64,000 nt of DNA from Lycocorax pyrrhopterus obiensis (Eukaryota; Chordata; Aves; Passeriformes; Paradisaeidae). Shown piece after piece: positions 27,901 through 39,900 of the stretch. Below the pieces are notes generated by a model. That model did not search any database and was not told the DNA's origin. It saw nothing but the letters and a program-made list of their open reading frames with translations. The stretch is from contig JACSVZ010000010.1 in the NCBI GenBank assembly GCA_014706295.1, positions 19,744,501 through 19,808,500 on the forward strand, written 5' to 3'. Each line of letters opens with the position of its first letter. The stretch's first letter is position 1. The position numbers and the translations under genes were made by a program.

Positions 27901-30900
27901 CATTTACTGGACTATTTAAAAAACCTCCCTATCTGGCATTGCTGATTAGTGCTTTTGCACTGATCTCAGGAGCAGTACAAGCTTTTAGTGTGGCCAGAGG
28001 AGTTTCACAGCACATTTGCCGTGCAGCTGCCGAACGTCCCGTGTGGAATTACGGATGTCTAGAGGCCTTCTAGAGCAGAGCGACGGTTTCTCAGTTTAGA
28101 TGTGTGGAGACGTAAAACTCTACATGATTTAGGGGGTTTGGGGGGGCAAAAAAATGTAAAGCCCCCCAACAAGTACTTCAACAAAGAGTCATGATAATAA
28201 ATATACAAGTCCAGTAACAACCCCCCGTCACCACTGAAATAATGCTGCTCTCGGCTCATCAATAAAACCAAGGTTTTATTGCTCTCCCCATGCTCCCGAC
28301 CAGTCTTGAGCTGGCAAAGCTGGGCCTAATGGACCCTGCACTCCATTAAGGGGCTGTCAGAAGTGGGCAGTTGATGGATGGTGCTGACTGCCAGTGACTC
28401 TCTGGGAAATCCCTTGGGAGCAGCTCACGCCCGCTCCAAAATACGCAGCCTGCAGTTGCTGGATAGAAGCTTTTTCCTGGCTTGCACTGAAAATGCCACG
28501 AGTTTTAATCAAATCTGTGATTTTTTTTATTGCCTATAGTTCAGCAGGGACTTGGGAATGTTGTTGTGAGGTTCTGCTGTGTCCTGGTTGCTCGGCAAGA
28601 ACTGAAGGAAAAAGATTAAAAAATGAAAAGAGAAAACAAAATTCATAATGCGGAGTTGTTCCTTACTTTCAGGATTTTTTTCCCGAGGGGATGTTGTATA
28701 TTTTGAATCCCAAAGGCTTTAGGGATGTTAAAAACTCCTTCTAAGGCAGCACACGTCTGTATTTGTCTGTATTGTTGTTGTAAGATTATACAATGTCTTC
28801 CGTACTGAATTCAGGACCTTGTAGAGGTTGTTTTAGCAAAAATTTCCTTGTGAAATGTCTCAAAGCTCTTCAGGCTCTTTAATTCTAAGAATATCTGTAG
28901 AGTTCATGTTAATTTTGGACGAGGAGTCTTGGATGGGCATACTTCTTTTAAAGTTGTTTGCTCATATTAAAAATAAAGGCAGAGGCAGCAATAACAAGGA
29001 ATCTGATTGTTAGAAAGATGTATCCTCTTAGGATTTTGAAACCTGTTTCCTTTTTATCTTCAATTCTGCCATCAAAACGTCCTCATGATAGAGAAGTGAA
29101 AAGGCAGCTGGATCAGTAGGTCTTTGTCCAACACATGGAGTAAGGTGCACGTTCCAATATCTCTGTTTAGACAGTAAGTCACAAGTCTTAAAACATATGA
29201 TAAAAATTATGATTTTTAAACTCCACTTTCATCCAGATGCCCTAAAATAATTTCTGCATAAGACTTCTTGAAGTAATCCAGTTGCAAGTATATCTCAGAG
29301 GACATAACCTTTATAGGAGAGCAAGGGTTAGAACTGTTTTGGTGGAAAACAAATAGCCTTTTTTGCTTGAATAGCTTGAATTTGGGGGCAGATCCTCACT
29401 TTTACTGTAGAGGGTGGTGGTTCTGCTGCTCCTGGAGCAGTGGCTTTGTATAGCTGGAGGTGTCTTTGTTCGCCCATGGAGCACCGGCCATTAATAGTGG
29501 GAGATGTGGGAGAGCAGAGCCCAGGGAAGCAGGAAAGGGATGTTTACTGCTTTTTCTGTGTAAGTAATATGTTGTACCACAATTGCCTTCCAGCAACTGA
29601 ATACTAAATATTAATTGATGCAAGTTGTGTGACCATTTGATGGGTGGGAAGCTCCGTGTGGCCCAGCCACGTGCGCTGGGAACCCCAAAACACCCCCAGA
29701 TCCCAAAGCGTGGGAAATGGGACAATCTGCCCTGCTGCCCCCCTCAGGTGAGACCCCACCTGCAGAGCTGCCTCCAGCCCTGAGTCCAACAGCAGAAGGA
29801 CCTGGAGCTCCTGAAGAGAGTCCAGAGGAGGCCATGGAGATGCTGGAGCCCCTCTGCTCTGGAGCCGGCTTGGGAGAGCTGGGGGTGCTCACCTGGAGAG
29901 GAGAAGGCTCCAGGGAGACCTGAGAGCCCCTTCCAGAGCCTAAAGGGGCTCCAGGAGAGCTGGAGAGGGACTGGGGACAAGGGATGGAGGGACAGGACAC
30001 AGGGAATGGCTTCCCAGTGCCAGAGGGCAGGGATGGATGGGATATTGGGAAGGAATTCTTCCCTGTGAGGGTGGGGAGGCCCTGGCACAGGGTGCCCTGA
30101 GAAGCTGTGGCTGCCCCTGGATCCCTGGCAGTGTCCAAGGCCAGGTTGGACAGGGCACCCTGGGATAGTGGAAGCTGTTGCTGCCCATGGCAGGGGGTGG
30201 AACGAGATGAGCTTTAAGATCTCTTCCAGCCCAAACTGTGCTGTGGTTTAGAAGCAATCCAGGAAAAGGAAAGTGGCAATCCACACATGCTGGGTGTCCT
30301 TGGCAGGCTTGGACTCCCACACAGCCACCCTGTGTCCAAACAAATGTCTGGTGCATCTGAAATTGTGAAATGCTCTGTGGTTCCCTTTGTTTCAAGTTGT
30401 TCCAGAGGTTCTTTATCGTTTTCTTTAGAATCACAGAAAGCATTGATGGAATATCTACAGGAGAGATGTTTGTTTTGGTAAACGGTGTATCAGTTTCCAC
30501 AAAACCTTTTGGATTTTGTCTTTTATTTTTGCTTGCACCAAATCATCATTATGTCATTTGTGGGGGTTTTTTTAGGAGGAATATAGAGCAGAAGGAATTA
30601 GCTGGCACAACATCGACTACATAGACAACTCCAGCTGCATCAACCTGATCAGCAAGAAGCCAACAGGGCTGCTCCATCTGCTGGATGAGGAAAGCAAGTG
30701 AGTAGGAAAATGCTGGCTTTGGAAATGAGATTTGTTTTTTCAGTTAAAACGTGTTTATCCTCCAGTTTTCTGAAAAAAACCAAACTTCCCAAAAAGGTGC
30801 TAATAGCTCGCTGGGCTGATTGGTGTTTCTAGTGTTGTTTTCAAGGCGGCAACACACAGAGTGGAGAATCAGCCAGCTGAGCAAAAAGCCTTTGAAAATA

Positions 30901-33900
30901 ATTATTGAAATTCCTTTCCAGAATTTCTTCCAGTAAAGGGAAGGGAAGAGGTTTCCCTTGCTTCTCTCTTCATTTCTTTCCCTGTCTCTTGGGGTGTGAC
31001 GATGTGAAGGTGCTGAACCCAAGTGCGTGAGCTAAAGCAGGATGTGTAGGTGCTGTTACTGAGAAATAAAGTGGATTTATCAATTCATTGGTAAAAATTG
31101 AACCAGAGTGAAGTGAGGGCACTTGTCCATAGGGGCTGCATTTCCACAGGGTTTCATGGGCATCAGGGACTTACCTCAGATTTGCATCCTTGGTTGCATC
31201 CATCCATCATCCTGGGAGAAGTTCTTGGGTGAACGTGCGGCTTCTGGGGCTGCATGAGTGTGGAAACTTTGGAGCAGAGCAGTTCTCCCATTGGATGCTT
31301 GTGCCAGTTCCCTCCATGTGAAAGGCAGGGAAAGGCCAGGTGGTTTTGCTGAGGCCACCTCAGATCCACGTGGTCCAGGGCACGAGGTCTCCTCCCACCA
31401 TGTGAGGTGTCTCCCCCACTTCTTGTCTCGTTGACAAGAGGCCAAGCAGTGGTGCTCTCCCGGTGATACTATACTGGGCTAAACCAACTTAAATTGGGTA
31501 AAGTTGTGAAATACACCCCCATGCTGCAGATTTCCATGGAGTTTGAGCATGGAGAGTTGGCTTTCTCTTACCAAGAGGCTCTGCTGAAGCAGACACAGAA
31601 GTGGAAGCTCAGAATGTCTCTGTTTTCCCTTTTGTGGCCAAGAAAGAAGTGGAAAAGTTTTCCCGTTGGGTTTACAGCTTCTTCCTTTCAATTCTCTCCA
31701 CTCAGTTTTCCTCAAGCCACAAACCAGACACTGCTGGACAAATTCAAGCGCCAACATGAAGGGAACTCCTACATTGAATTCCCAGCGGTGATGGAGCCGG
31801 CTTTCATCATCAAACACTACGCGGGCAAAGTGAAGTACGGAGTCAAGGTCGGTCACCCAGCTGTTCCCCGACAGCTGCTTTCATCTCAATCTGGGATTGG
31901 GAAGGAGAGCCCCAGAGGCTCCACAGAGATGTTTTGGAGAGGACTTGCCTCAAGAAGACGGAGAGTCAGGAGAGAAGTGTTTGGGGAAATGAAAAGGTGG
32001 TAGGGACTGGGTCTTCCCAGAATTTAGGGATGAGCACTGAGTTCAGCGCTATGCCCCAACGACGAGTTGAAATCGGGTGTGTGGTGGCCTTTCTGGGCTT
32101 TGTTTGTGTAGAAAACCCAGTGTTTTACTCATCATTAGCCACTTTTAATACAGGTTATGTGTGCTTAGGTCTCAGCATCCCACTGCCACGGGTACTTTCT
32201 GGAATCCCACATGAACGATTCCAATGTTGACCCTGTTTCTATTCATGCCAGTTTTTAGGAGAAGGAATTGTGGTGGGCAGATGAGCCTGTGTGAGAAACA
32301 GCCTCGGGATTTGCAGCTGCAAATCTCTCATCATGTTTCTGATGCAATAAATGCACATGGTAAGCATCAGAGATGATGGTCATAAAGAGGTATCTGATAT
32401 GGGAGCAGGAGAGAAAGACAGAAACAGGACTCAATAATTGTGCTGGCCCAGAGATAGCCTGGAAGATCCTACCTGGAGTACCTTGTGGGTATTTTTTATT
32501 TTCCTCTTTTCTCCTCGTTCTCCTTCCCTAGGATTTCCGGGAGAAGAACACGGATCACATGCGCCCGGACATCGTGGCTCTGCTGCGGAGCAGCAAGAAC
32601 GCCTTTATCTGCGGGATGATCGGGATTGATCCCGTGGCTGTTTTCCGCTGGGCTGTGCTGAGGGCCTTTTTCAGGGCCATGGTTGCGTTTAGGGAGGCTG
32701 GAAAACGATACGTGGAGAAGAAAACTGGTACGTGTGCCCATCACCTGGTCCTGGAGCCTGTCTTCCAGCAGCAATTTGGGTCTAATATGTTATTGCACTG
32801 TTTTAAGTAGCCTGACTTATTAGGAGTTTTTAATCTATTAGAAAATGCATTAAAATAACAGGTAGATTTTTTGCAGAAGTCACATTTCAAGGTACATTTG
32901 GATTTTAACATATTATAAGGAAATATTTTCATTTTACTGCTGCTTTAAATTTTTCCTTTTTGTAGGATGCATGGATAGAAAAACCCAAGTCATTCAGACA
33001 GAGACACACAAATTATCCAGCAAAAAGGGCAAATTATTTTTGTAATAGTTCTTGAGCCTTTAGTTACATCTGGAACAAAAAAAGGCAATAAATCTTCCTA
33101 TCATTTTCCAAGCTGTTCACCCTTTCAGCTGCAGGAGAGCATGTCTCTTCTCTAGCAAAATTCATGGCTTTGCAGTCATCCAGAACCACGGATCACGGGG
33201 GCATTAAATTAAAGGAAAGTGATGGTGCATCATCATGCTGTGGCAGGCAAGACCTGGCTGTGCTTTTAGACCATTTCTCTGCATAAAGCAATTTCGGGAA
33301 GATGGGTACAAGCTATTACTATTCATTTGTGGGCACAAGAGGGCTTGAAATCCATGACGGAATTAGAGCCTCAGCAGGGAAAATGTCAGCTGGGTTAAAA
33401 TTAAGCGCGGAGCCGCACCATGAATTATTTTGCAATCAGTGAGGTTTGCATCGTGGAGAGCGAGGGAGCCTGGGACAAGGAGCACAGGGATGGAAGCTCT
33501 TCAAGCAGAAAGAATCATTTTCTTGGGAGCAAATCCCAAGAAGAGCAGGAGGCAAAAAATCATCTTTCAGCTCTTGAAGTTCTTCCTCTGACACCTGTTG
33601 GATGCTGTGTAAGAGAAGAGCTGATTCTCGTGAGCCTGGGTCTGTCTGGCACATCAAGGCTGTGTTTTTGGACAGAGTAACCTAAGAGGGAGATGGCAAA
33701 GATGTTTGGCATTGGAAGAAAGGCCACTTCAAAGAGGTGGCTTCCAAAATCCATCCTTGCATTTTCATCTTGCATAAACCTCAGGCTGAACTCAAATAAG
33801 CTGATCCAAGAGATAAGAAAAGTTCATTTAATCTCGGGAAGTAAGAGTTGATTTCAAGCCCTGCTTCGCTTTCTGTGTCTCTGGCAGCTGGTCCTGCTCA

Positions 33901-36900
33901 CTGCCATGCTCGTCTCCTCCTGCTTTTCAGTCCAGAGTTTGTAGCAGTAACTTGCTTATATCTCTCTCTATATATATCTGTATCAATACCTAGATATGAT
34001 TAGAGATATATAAATAACTGTGTGAGTCCAGGAGGTCTTGAGACAATTCTGAGACTCAATTCTTGCATCGCCTTCTCTTTCCATACCAACATTAACTAAT
34101 GCATGGTGATGGCTGAATTTCTAAACCTTTTCATGGTGCTGCTCTATTATCTGCCCATGTCCTTCAGCCTGTATTCCAATGGCTTCGTGCTTTGTACCCT
34201 CTGGGTTTTGAGTCAAAGAAAAAACAAACAAACCCCTCAGAAAGCCAGGTAAGATTTGTCTTAAACTTCCCAGCAATCCTCAGATCATTTATACCCTAAT
34301 CTTCTATGTGCTCCAAATTGGGAAAAGGTCTTGAGAAAGTGTCCGTTATGCTGGCAGCACTACTGGGGGGAGATTACCTAAATCTAGATTCCATACTGAG
34401 GTACACCTTATCTGCGGGAAAAACTTAACCTACAAGCAGTGGCAGAGCTGGGATCGCTGTCCTTGCCCTCTTTAGAGAGCTACCAGCCGTGTCCAGGCAT
34501 GACCATCCAGGCTGGACAGGGCTTGGAGCAACCAGGCCTTGTGGAAGCTGTCCCTGCCCGTGGCAGGGGGTGGGACTGGATGATTTTTAAGGTCCCTTCC
34601 AACTCAAAACCATTCTGGGATTCTGACTTTGCCCAAGTCACACTTAGCAAGGTGAGACCAGTAACAGTGTTTCCATCATGGTTTTGCTGGTGTGACCTCA
34701 CGCTCATCTCCTGTTCCGTTGTCCTCCAAAATCCTGTCACCAAAGCAGGTGGCTGTGGAAGAGGTGGCTGTGGACAGAAGGCTCAGCCAGTGTCAGGACA
34801 GTGCGACGGGCTGGTGTAGCATGCTGCATCCACTGCCAGATGCTGGAAGTCCCTTCTTCTCTCCGAAATAATGCAGAAAAGCCCCAAATTCATGCTTGGC
34901 CTCTATGAGAGAAAACATTTGTGAGTTATCAAAGTATCACTAAAATTCTCCCCTCTTGATAGACAGAAGCAGAGAACCAAAGACAGCACGTTTGATGTTT
35001 GTTTTGGTTTTTATCAAACCTTGATGGCTTTAATTAGCCTGATTTGGGCATCTACCTGCCCACAGATGTGGAGCTTCTGATAAAATGATGGTAGAGTAAG
35101 AAAAGCCTCTCTCACACATTCATCCACATGCACACACTTAGTATTTGTACAGATATTTTTTCAAGACATGCTGCCCGTTCTTGGTTACCGAGGTCCTTTC
35201 CCCATCCATCAGGCAGGTGAAGTGAGGGAGCAGGGAAATATCCAAAACGTGCTTCTTTTAATTAAAGGCTCTTTGCACTCTTTGTCTGAATCCCAGCTGG
35301 ATCTCTCATGCTTTTACGCTTGCAATACCCAGCAGGGATTTTCTGGAAAAATCCCTGGCTTATGTCTAAGCAGCTCTGCACATTTTTGCTCTGCTTCCTT
35401 TCCACATCATCCTTTTGGTTGTCTCCTCCATGCCAAGCAGATGCTTCTGGAAGGATAATCAGCATTTTTTTCTTGCTGGCTTTGAGGACTCTTCTTTTTT
35501 TGTGCTTCTGATATTCTCCTAGTGCAGCTTTTGGTGATTGTGTGATTGTCCTCGTTAACTTGAAGGTGAAGAGCAGCCAAGTGGTGTCACTGTGAATTTT
35601 GTTTGGTACCTTTGTGTTCTGCCCAAGTGATGCTTCTTATGGTGCTGCCAACGCTCCTCGAAGATGCCAGGATCGAGCGAGCTGCACTTAGCTGAAGGGT
35701 GGAACTCTTCAATAATTTGATTTTTAATTATTTTTATTACTAAGTTTATCAATACGGATTTAAGTGGTCCAGTAGAACTGCGTGTTAGACCTGGATTTAT
35801 TAGTGAACTTGGATTAAAGGAACACTATCAAGCTTTTAAGGAAAGAAAATTGGCTGACTGAGTTTTTTGCTGTCATCAATACACATTTATTATGCAAAAC
35901 CCTCTTGTTCTCTGTTAGCAAAAACTTAATGGAGAAAATGGTGCTGTTCACACAAACTAGGCTGTGGAGACTTGGTTTTGCTGGACCTAAATCCTTGCTC
36001 TGATGAAATTTTTGTGGTCCTGAGGCTGCACCTGCCCTCGATGGGCTCTGCAGTTGGATTTGGCCAAGGGTTGCTTCTTTGGTAATTCCTCCTTAAAAAT
36101 AATCCCACTGGCTTCTGCAGATTTATTCCTGAAGCTGGTCACCAAAAAAAACACTGCCCCCAAAATAATCAATAAAAAATGCCACATTTGACGAGTAAAG
36201 GTGACAGCAACCAAAAACTCGGTGTTTGAGGTCTCGCTGGTGTTAAGGTGAGGAAGACGCCCCTTGACAGTGTTCCTGTGGAAGATTCAGATCAGCCCTT
36301 TCCGATGGTTTGATGGGCTGGTATGAAATGCTCCCAGAGGTGCTGGCACAAGGCGACTCCGCGGTGACCTCCCCACGCCTCGCTGGGAGTGTGGCACCTC
36401 CTGGACTTGGCCAACCATGACAGGGAGGCGCTGCCTGTTGGCACATTGTCACTGGTGTCACCTCTTCTCCACCCTGTACTCACAGCTGGGCCATCAGAAG
36501 TCCTCTTGGCCACACATTGATTGTTTCTTCCAACTCAAACCTATTGTGCCGAACTCCAGACTCTGTGTTCTCTGCCCTCAGGGAATATGGAAGCTGTGCT
36601 TAATGCAAATAATTTACATTTTTCCTTTTAATTGCCAAAATCTGAGCAAAATGTAGCACTGGGATGCAAGATGAGAAGTCCAGGTGGTTGCGTCACAGAG
36701 CACCTGGGCAGGGATTTGTAGGTAACACCAGGCAGAGGCACAGAAAGGATTTAAAAAATAAGTTACTAAAAATAAAGATTTATCTAACAATCCTCTTTTT
36801 GCCCAAATAATCTTGGAATGATTAATAAGTGATTATGCTGTGTCTAATGAGGATTATAATTGGGAGTGGGACGTGGTCCAGCCCATTGCTCCCGTGCCAC

Positions 36901-39900
36901 GGTGCCGTGCGGAGGAAACCGCAGTTAAATTGTGTCGAGCACGAAAATCGTGTGACCCTCGAGCTCCTTCGGGCTTGTTCCTTCCCCTCTCCTGATTTCC
37001 GCTTATAAAATCTTTCTCTTCTCTCCATTTTTTTTTTGTTTGTTTTTATTTTGCTTCCCAAGGGCATGATGATGCAGTGCCATGTGCGGTTTTGAAAAGT
37101 GTGGATAGTTTTAGCTTTCTCCACCACCCAGTGCATCAGAGGAGCTTAGAGATCCTGCAGAGGTGCAAGGAGGAGAAGTACAGTAAGGCTGCACCACCCG
37201 CCCTCCCCTCTGATATCACACTCACAAGTCCAGAAGTGGAAACCAGGTGCATTCTGTGTAGAAAGGGTAAAAGACAGTGCCTGAGGAGCCTCCCCTGCTC
37301 AAACCAGCTGCCTTAGAGCAGTTTCCAGCCTATCGGGAAACGGGCAGAGCTGGAAGAGTCAAATTACAGCAAACCCACATCTCCTGAGATCTCACAAAAA
37401 TCGTTTTGATGGCAGTTTCCCCATTTACTCACTGACAATAATAAAGAATGTTCCTGATACAAGGCTGGTACAGCTGGAATTCAACTTAATTTGGATTTCA
37501 CTGGACTTCAGAAATACCTTTTGCTTGTGAAAATACTGTCTCCCAGGGCTTTTACTTAAAACAGAGGCATTGTCAGTGTTCTTTTACAGAATGATGCACT
37601 TGGTCTCCATTTCTTCATCTTCACTCCTCTGTCACGTAATAAACTCATCCTGCATGACAACATGGACACTCTTGCCTGCACTACTCTATTTTATTTTTAT
37701 ATTTAAATAGATATTTGGTGCTCTCATGTTTAGATATATTACTTTCCTACCATTATTCTCTTCATTCATGTTGCGTGTTAAAGCTGACAGAAATAGAGCT
37801 GCTCTGCATGGGCAAAGCCTCAGCCCAACTTGTTAAAACTTCATGAAATTTAGGTGTAAGTGCAAACCACCTTTTTTTCTGCAGAGCTGAGCACGGTAAG
37901 TACAGTAGGTGCATGTTAAATCTTCACAAATATGGTTTTCCTGTTAGAAACCTTCTGTCAGATATCTGTGCTTCCTGCAGCATGTGGGGTTGGGGGAGCA
38001 GAGGTGGTTTAGGCCTTAATTTAGGCTTTCATTCTTAGTTTAACTACATTATTTTCCCCTACAAGTTCCCAACACTGCTATAAGAAAATATAAAGGAGTG
38101 ATACTAAATTTTACTTGATTTTAGATTTTTTTAAGTGGTGTTGTGCCAGGTGACCTTACTGATACTGCTAAGAAACTATTGGAAAGGAAGATGACTATCA
38201 GCAGAGTAATTTTACTGGCAATTAGTCAGTTTAACTTTAATTTTGAAGTTGGCTCAGCAGTATGGGAGATTTTGGAGGATTTAGTTTGCAGTTCCTTAAG
38301 TGGGAAAAAGGAAATTCATACAACTCAAGAGATACTTAGAGCTTTAATTTAGTGGGAAGCAGGAAGTTGAGCTCAGTGTTGAGCTCAGCACTTAAAACCT
38401 CGCTTAGGTAGACTGGTCCGCACAATTTGGGGTCTCTTGGGATAAATCCAACGAGTGGGTCTAAGAAGAACATTGCCATAGTTTGTGAATTGGCATCTGA
38501 CCAGGCAAACAAGTAGTTCTTGTTCTGCATTCAGAGATCATTCCCATCTTCCCACGGGGTGTGCTGCTGCTTCCCCAGGCTCCCAGCCTTGGCAAGCTGA
38601 AGTGGGCTTGGGGCGTGTGCAACGTTCCGGTTCGGAATCCAGCAGGTTTTGGGCCCCACAGGCAAGCTTGGCCCAGGGACTCGGCTTTTCCCACAAGTCA
38701 GATGAGTTTATACATCCGTGTCATCCTTGAGAGAGGAACCAAGGTCGTCTCCTTGTCTTGAGCTGTGCAATTAATTCTGAGCAGAGAGAAAACAAATTGG
38801 TTTGATGAGTTTATTGAGATTCCCTGTAGGTGCCTTGGTATTCAGCTTCTGGAGCCAACTGGTCGCCCTTCTCTTACCATCAGCTGCTTCCTTGGTGCCT
38901 TGGAGTCCACCAGTTCCTCCAGAGCAAGGCACTGGGTTTAGACACCTCTGATTCCAAACTGGAGCTCTGCTGGTTGGCATTCATCCATAGGGAGTAGATG
39001 GGGATTATCCAAAACTCTTCTCAACAAGGGCAAAGACCTGATAGGCAAATCAGTCCATCTTTCCAAAACACTCCAGCTGAAGGAAAGGGAATATGCTTGA
39101 AAAATCAGAATAATTTTCTGCCTGAAGTGTAAACCAGATCAGGCTGTGTCTGAGCTGGATGAAGGGAGTGAGAGGTTGTTGCCACTCACACGCTGTTCTT
39201 TCCTGCTGAGTATCGATTCCTACGATTTAATAGCCCATATTCACCATGCACAATTCTCAAGGCCATGTGCCACTCACCAGCTGAAATCTAAGACCCTTTT
39301 TCCTTCTATTCGCAAGAATCCCCCTTATTTCCCAGAAAAGGGGCTGCATCAACGTGACAGCTTTTTTTGGCTGTATTCCTTCTTTAGAGAGCCAAGTGAT
39401 GGCACAATGTAGAAAAGTCTTTATATTTGGTATATCTAAAGCAGTTCTCTTTAACCCAACTTGTGCACTGTGACCTTTATTAAACAACAAGTCACTGAAG
39501 GTGCTGAGCTGGCCGAACCACGATGCAGTTTAAATGCAACTGCTACCTGGAAGCCTGAAATAGAAATTCCCTTTTCCTGAGCAATGCAAGGTGTGGATGT
39601 AGGGATAATTTGATACAAGCTTGTCTTCATCACTTCAGCTCGACTTGTTGGGTTGGAAGGTGTTTTGGGCCTTTTCTTTCTTTGGTGGGGAGTGCAGGGA
39701 AGGGTAGGAAGACAGATTTTGCTCCAAAAAGGAGGGCATGAATTTAAAAACTCATAGAAATTCCAGTGAAATCCCATTTTTCATGGACTGCTTTAGGCTA
39801 GAAAAGCCTTCTGGGCCTTAATGGGGAAGTATCCAGGCATATTGAAATATATTAATTTAATCTATATTAAAAATAGATCCAGCTAGACATTAGGTGCTTT

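Larger units (their letters stand above)
18371..30575 (+). other. MYO9A: MYO9A intron 2 (largest complete intron)
   Basis: 12.2 kb. It carries CR1 fragments at about 22160-22380, 22898-23130, 23199-23309 and 29718-30249, an unclassified direct repeat pair (22182-22344 and 25666-25826), and an AT-rich stretch at 24255-24305. No coding or RNA gene was recognised. The acceptor at its 3' end is preceded by a long T run (30562-30573). Confidence 0.85.
32728..37062 (+). other. MYO9A: MYO9A intron 5
   Basis: 4.3 kb. It contains a TC/TA simple-sequence stretch (33958-34015), a CR1 3' end (34497-34625) and a CpG-dense patch (36888-36966) shortly before exon 6. The rest is unremarkable unique sequence. 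Confidence 0.85.

Noticed and set aside
29611..30500. Minus-strand open frames of 175 and 186 codons
   Set aside because: They are antisense readings of a CR1 fragment, whose GC-rich 3' region is poor in stops on the minus strand.
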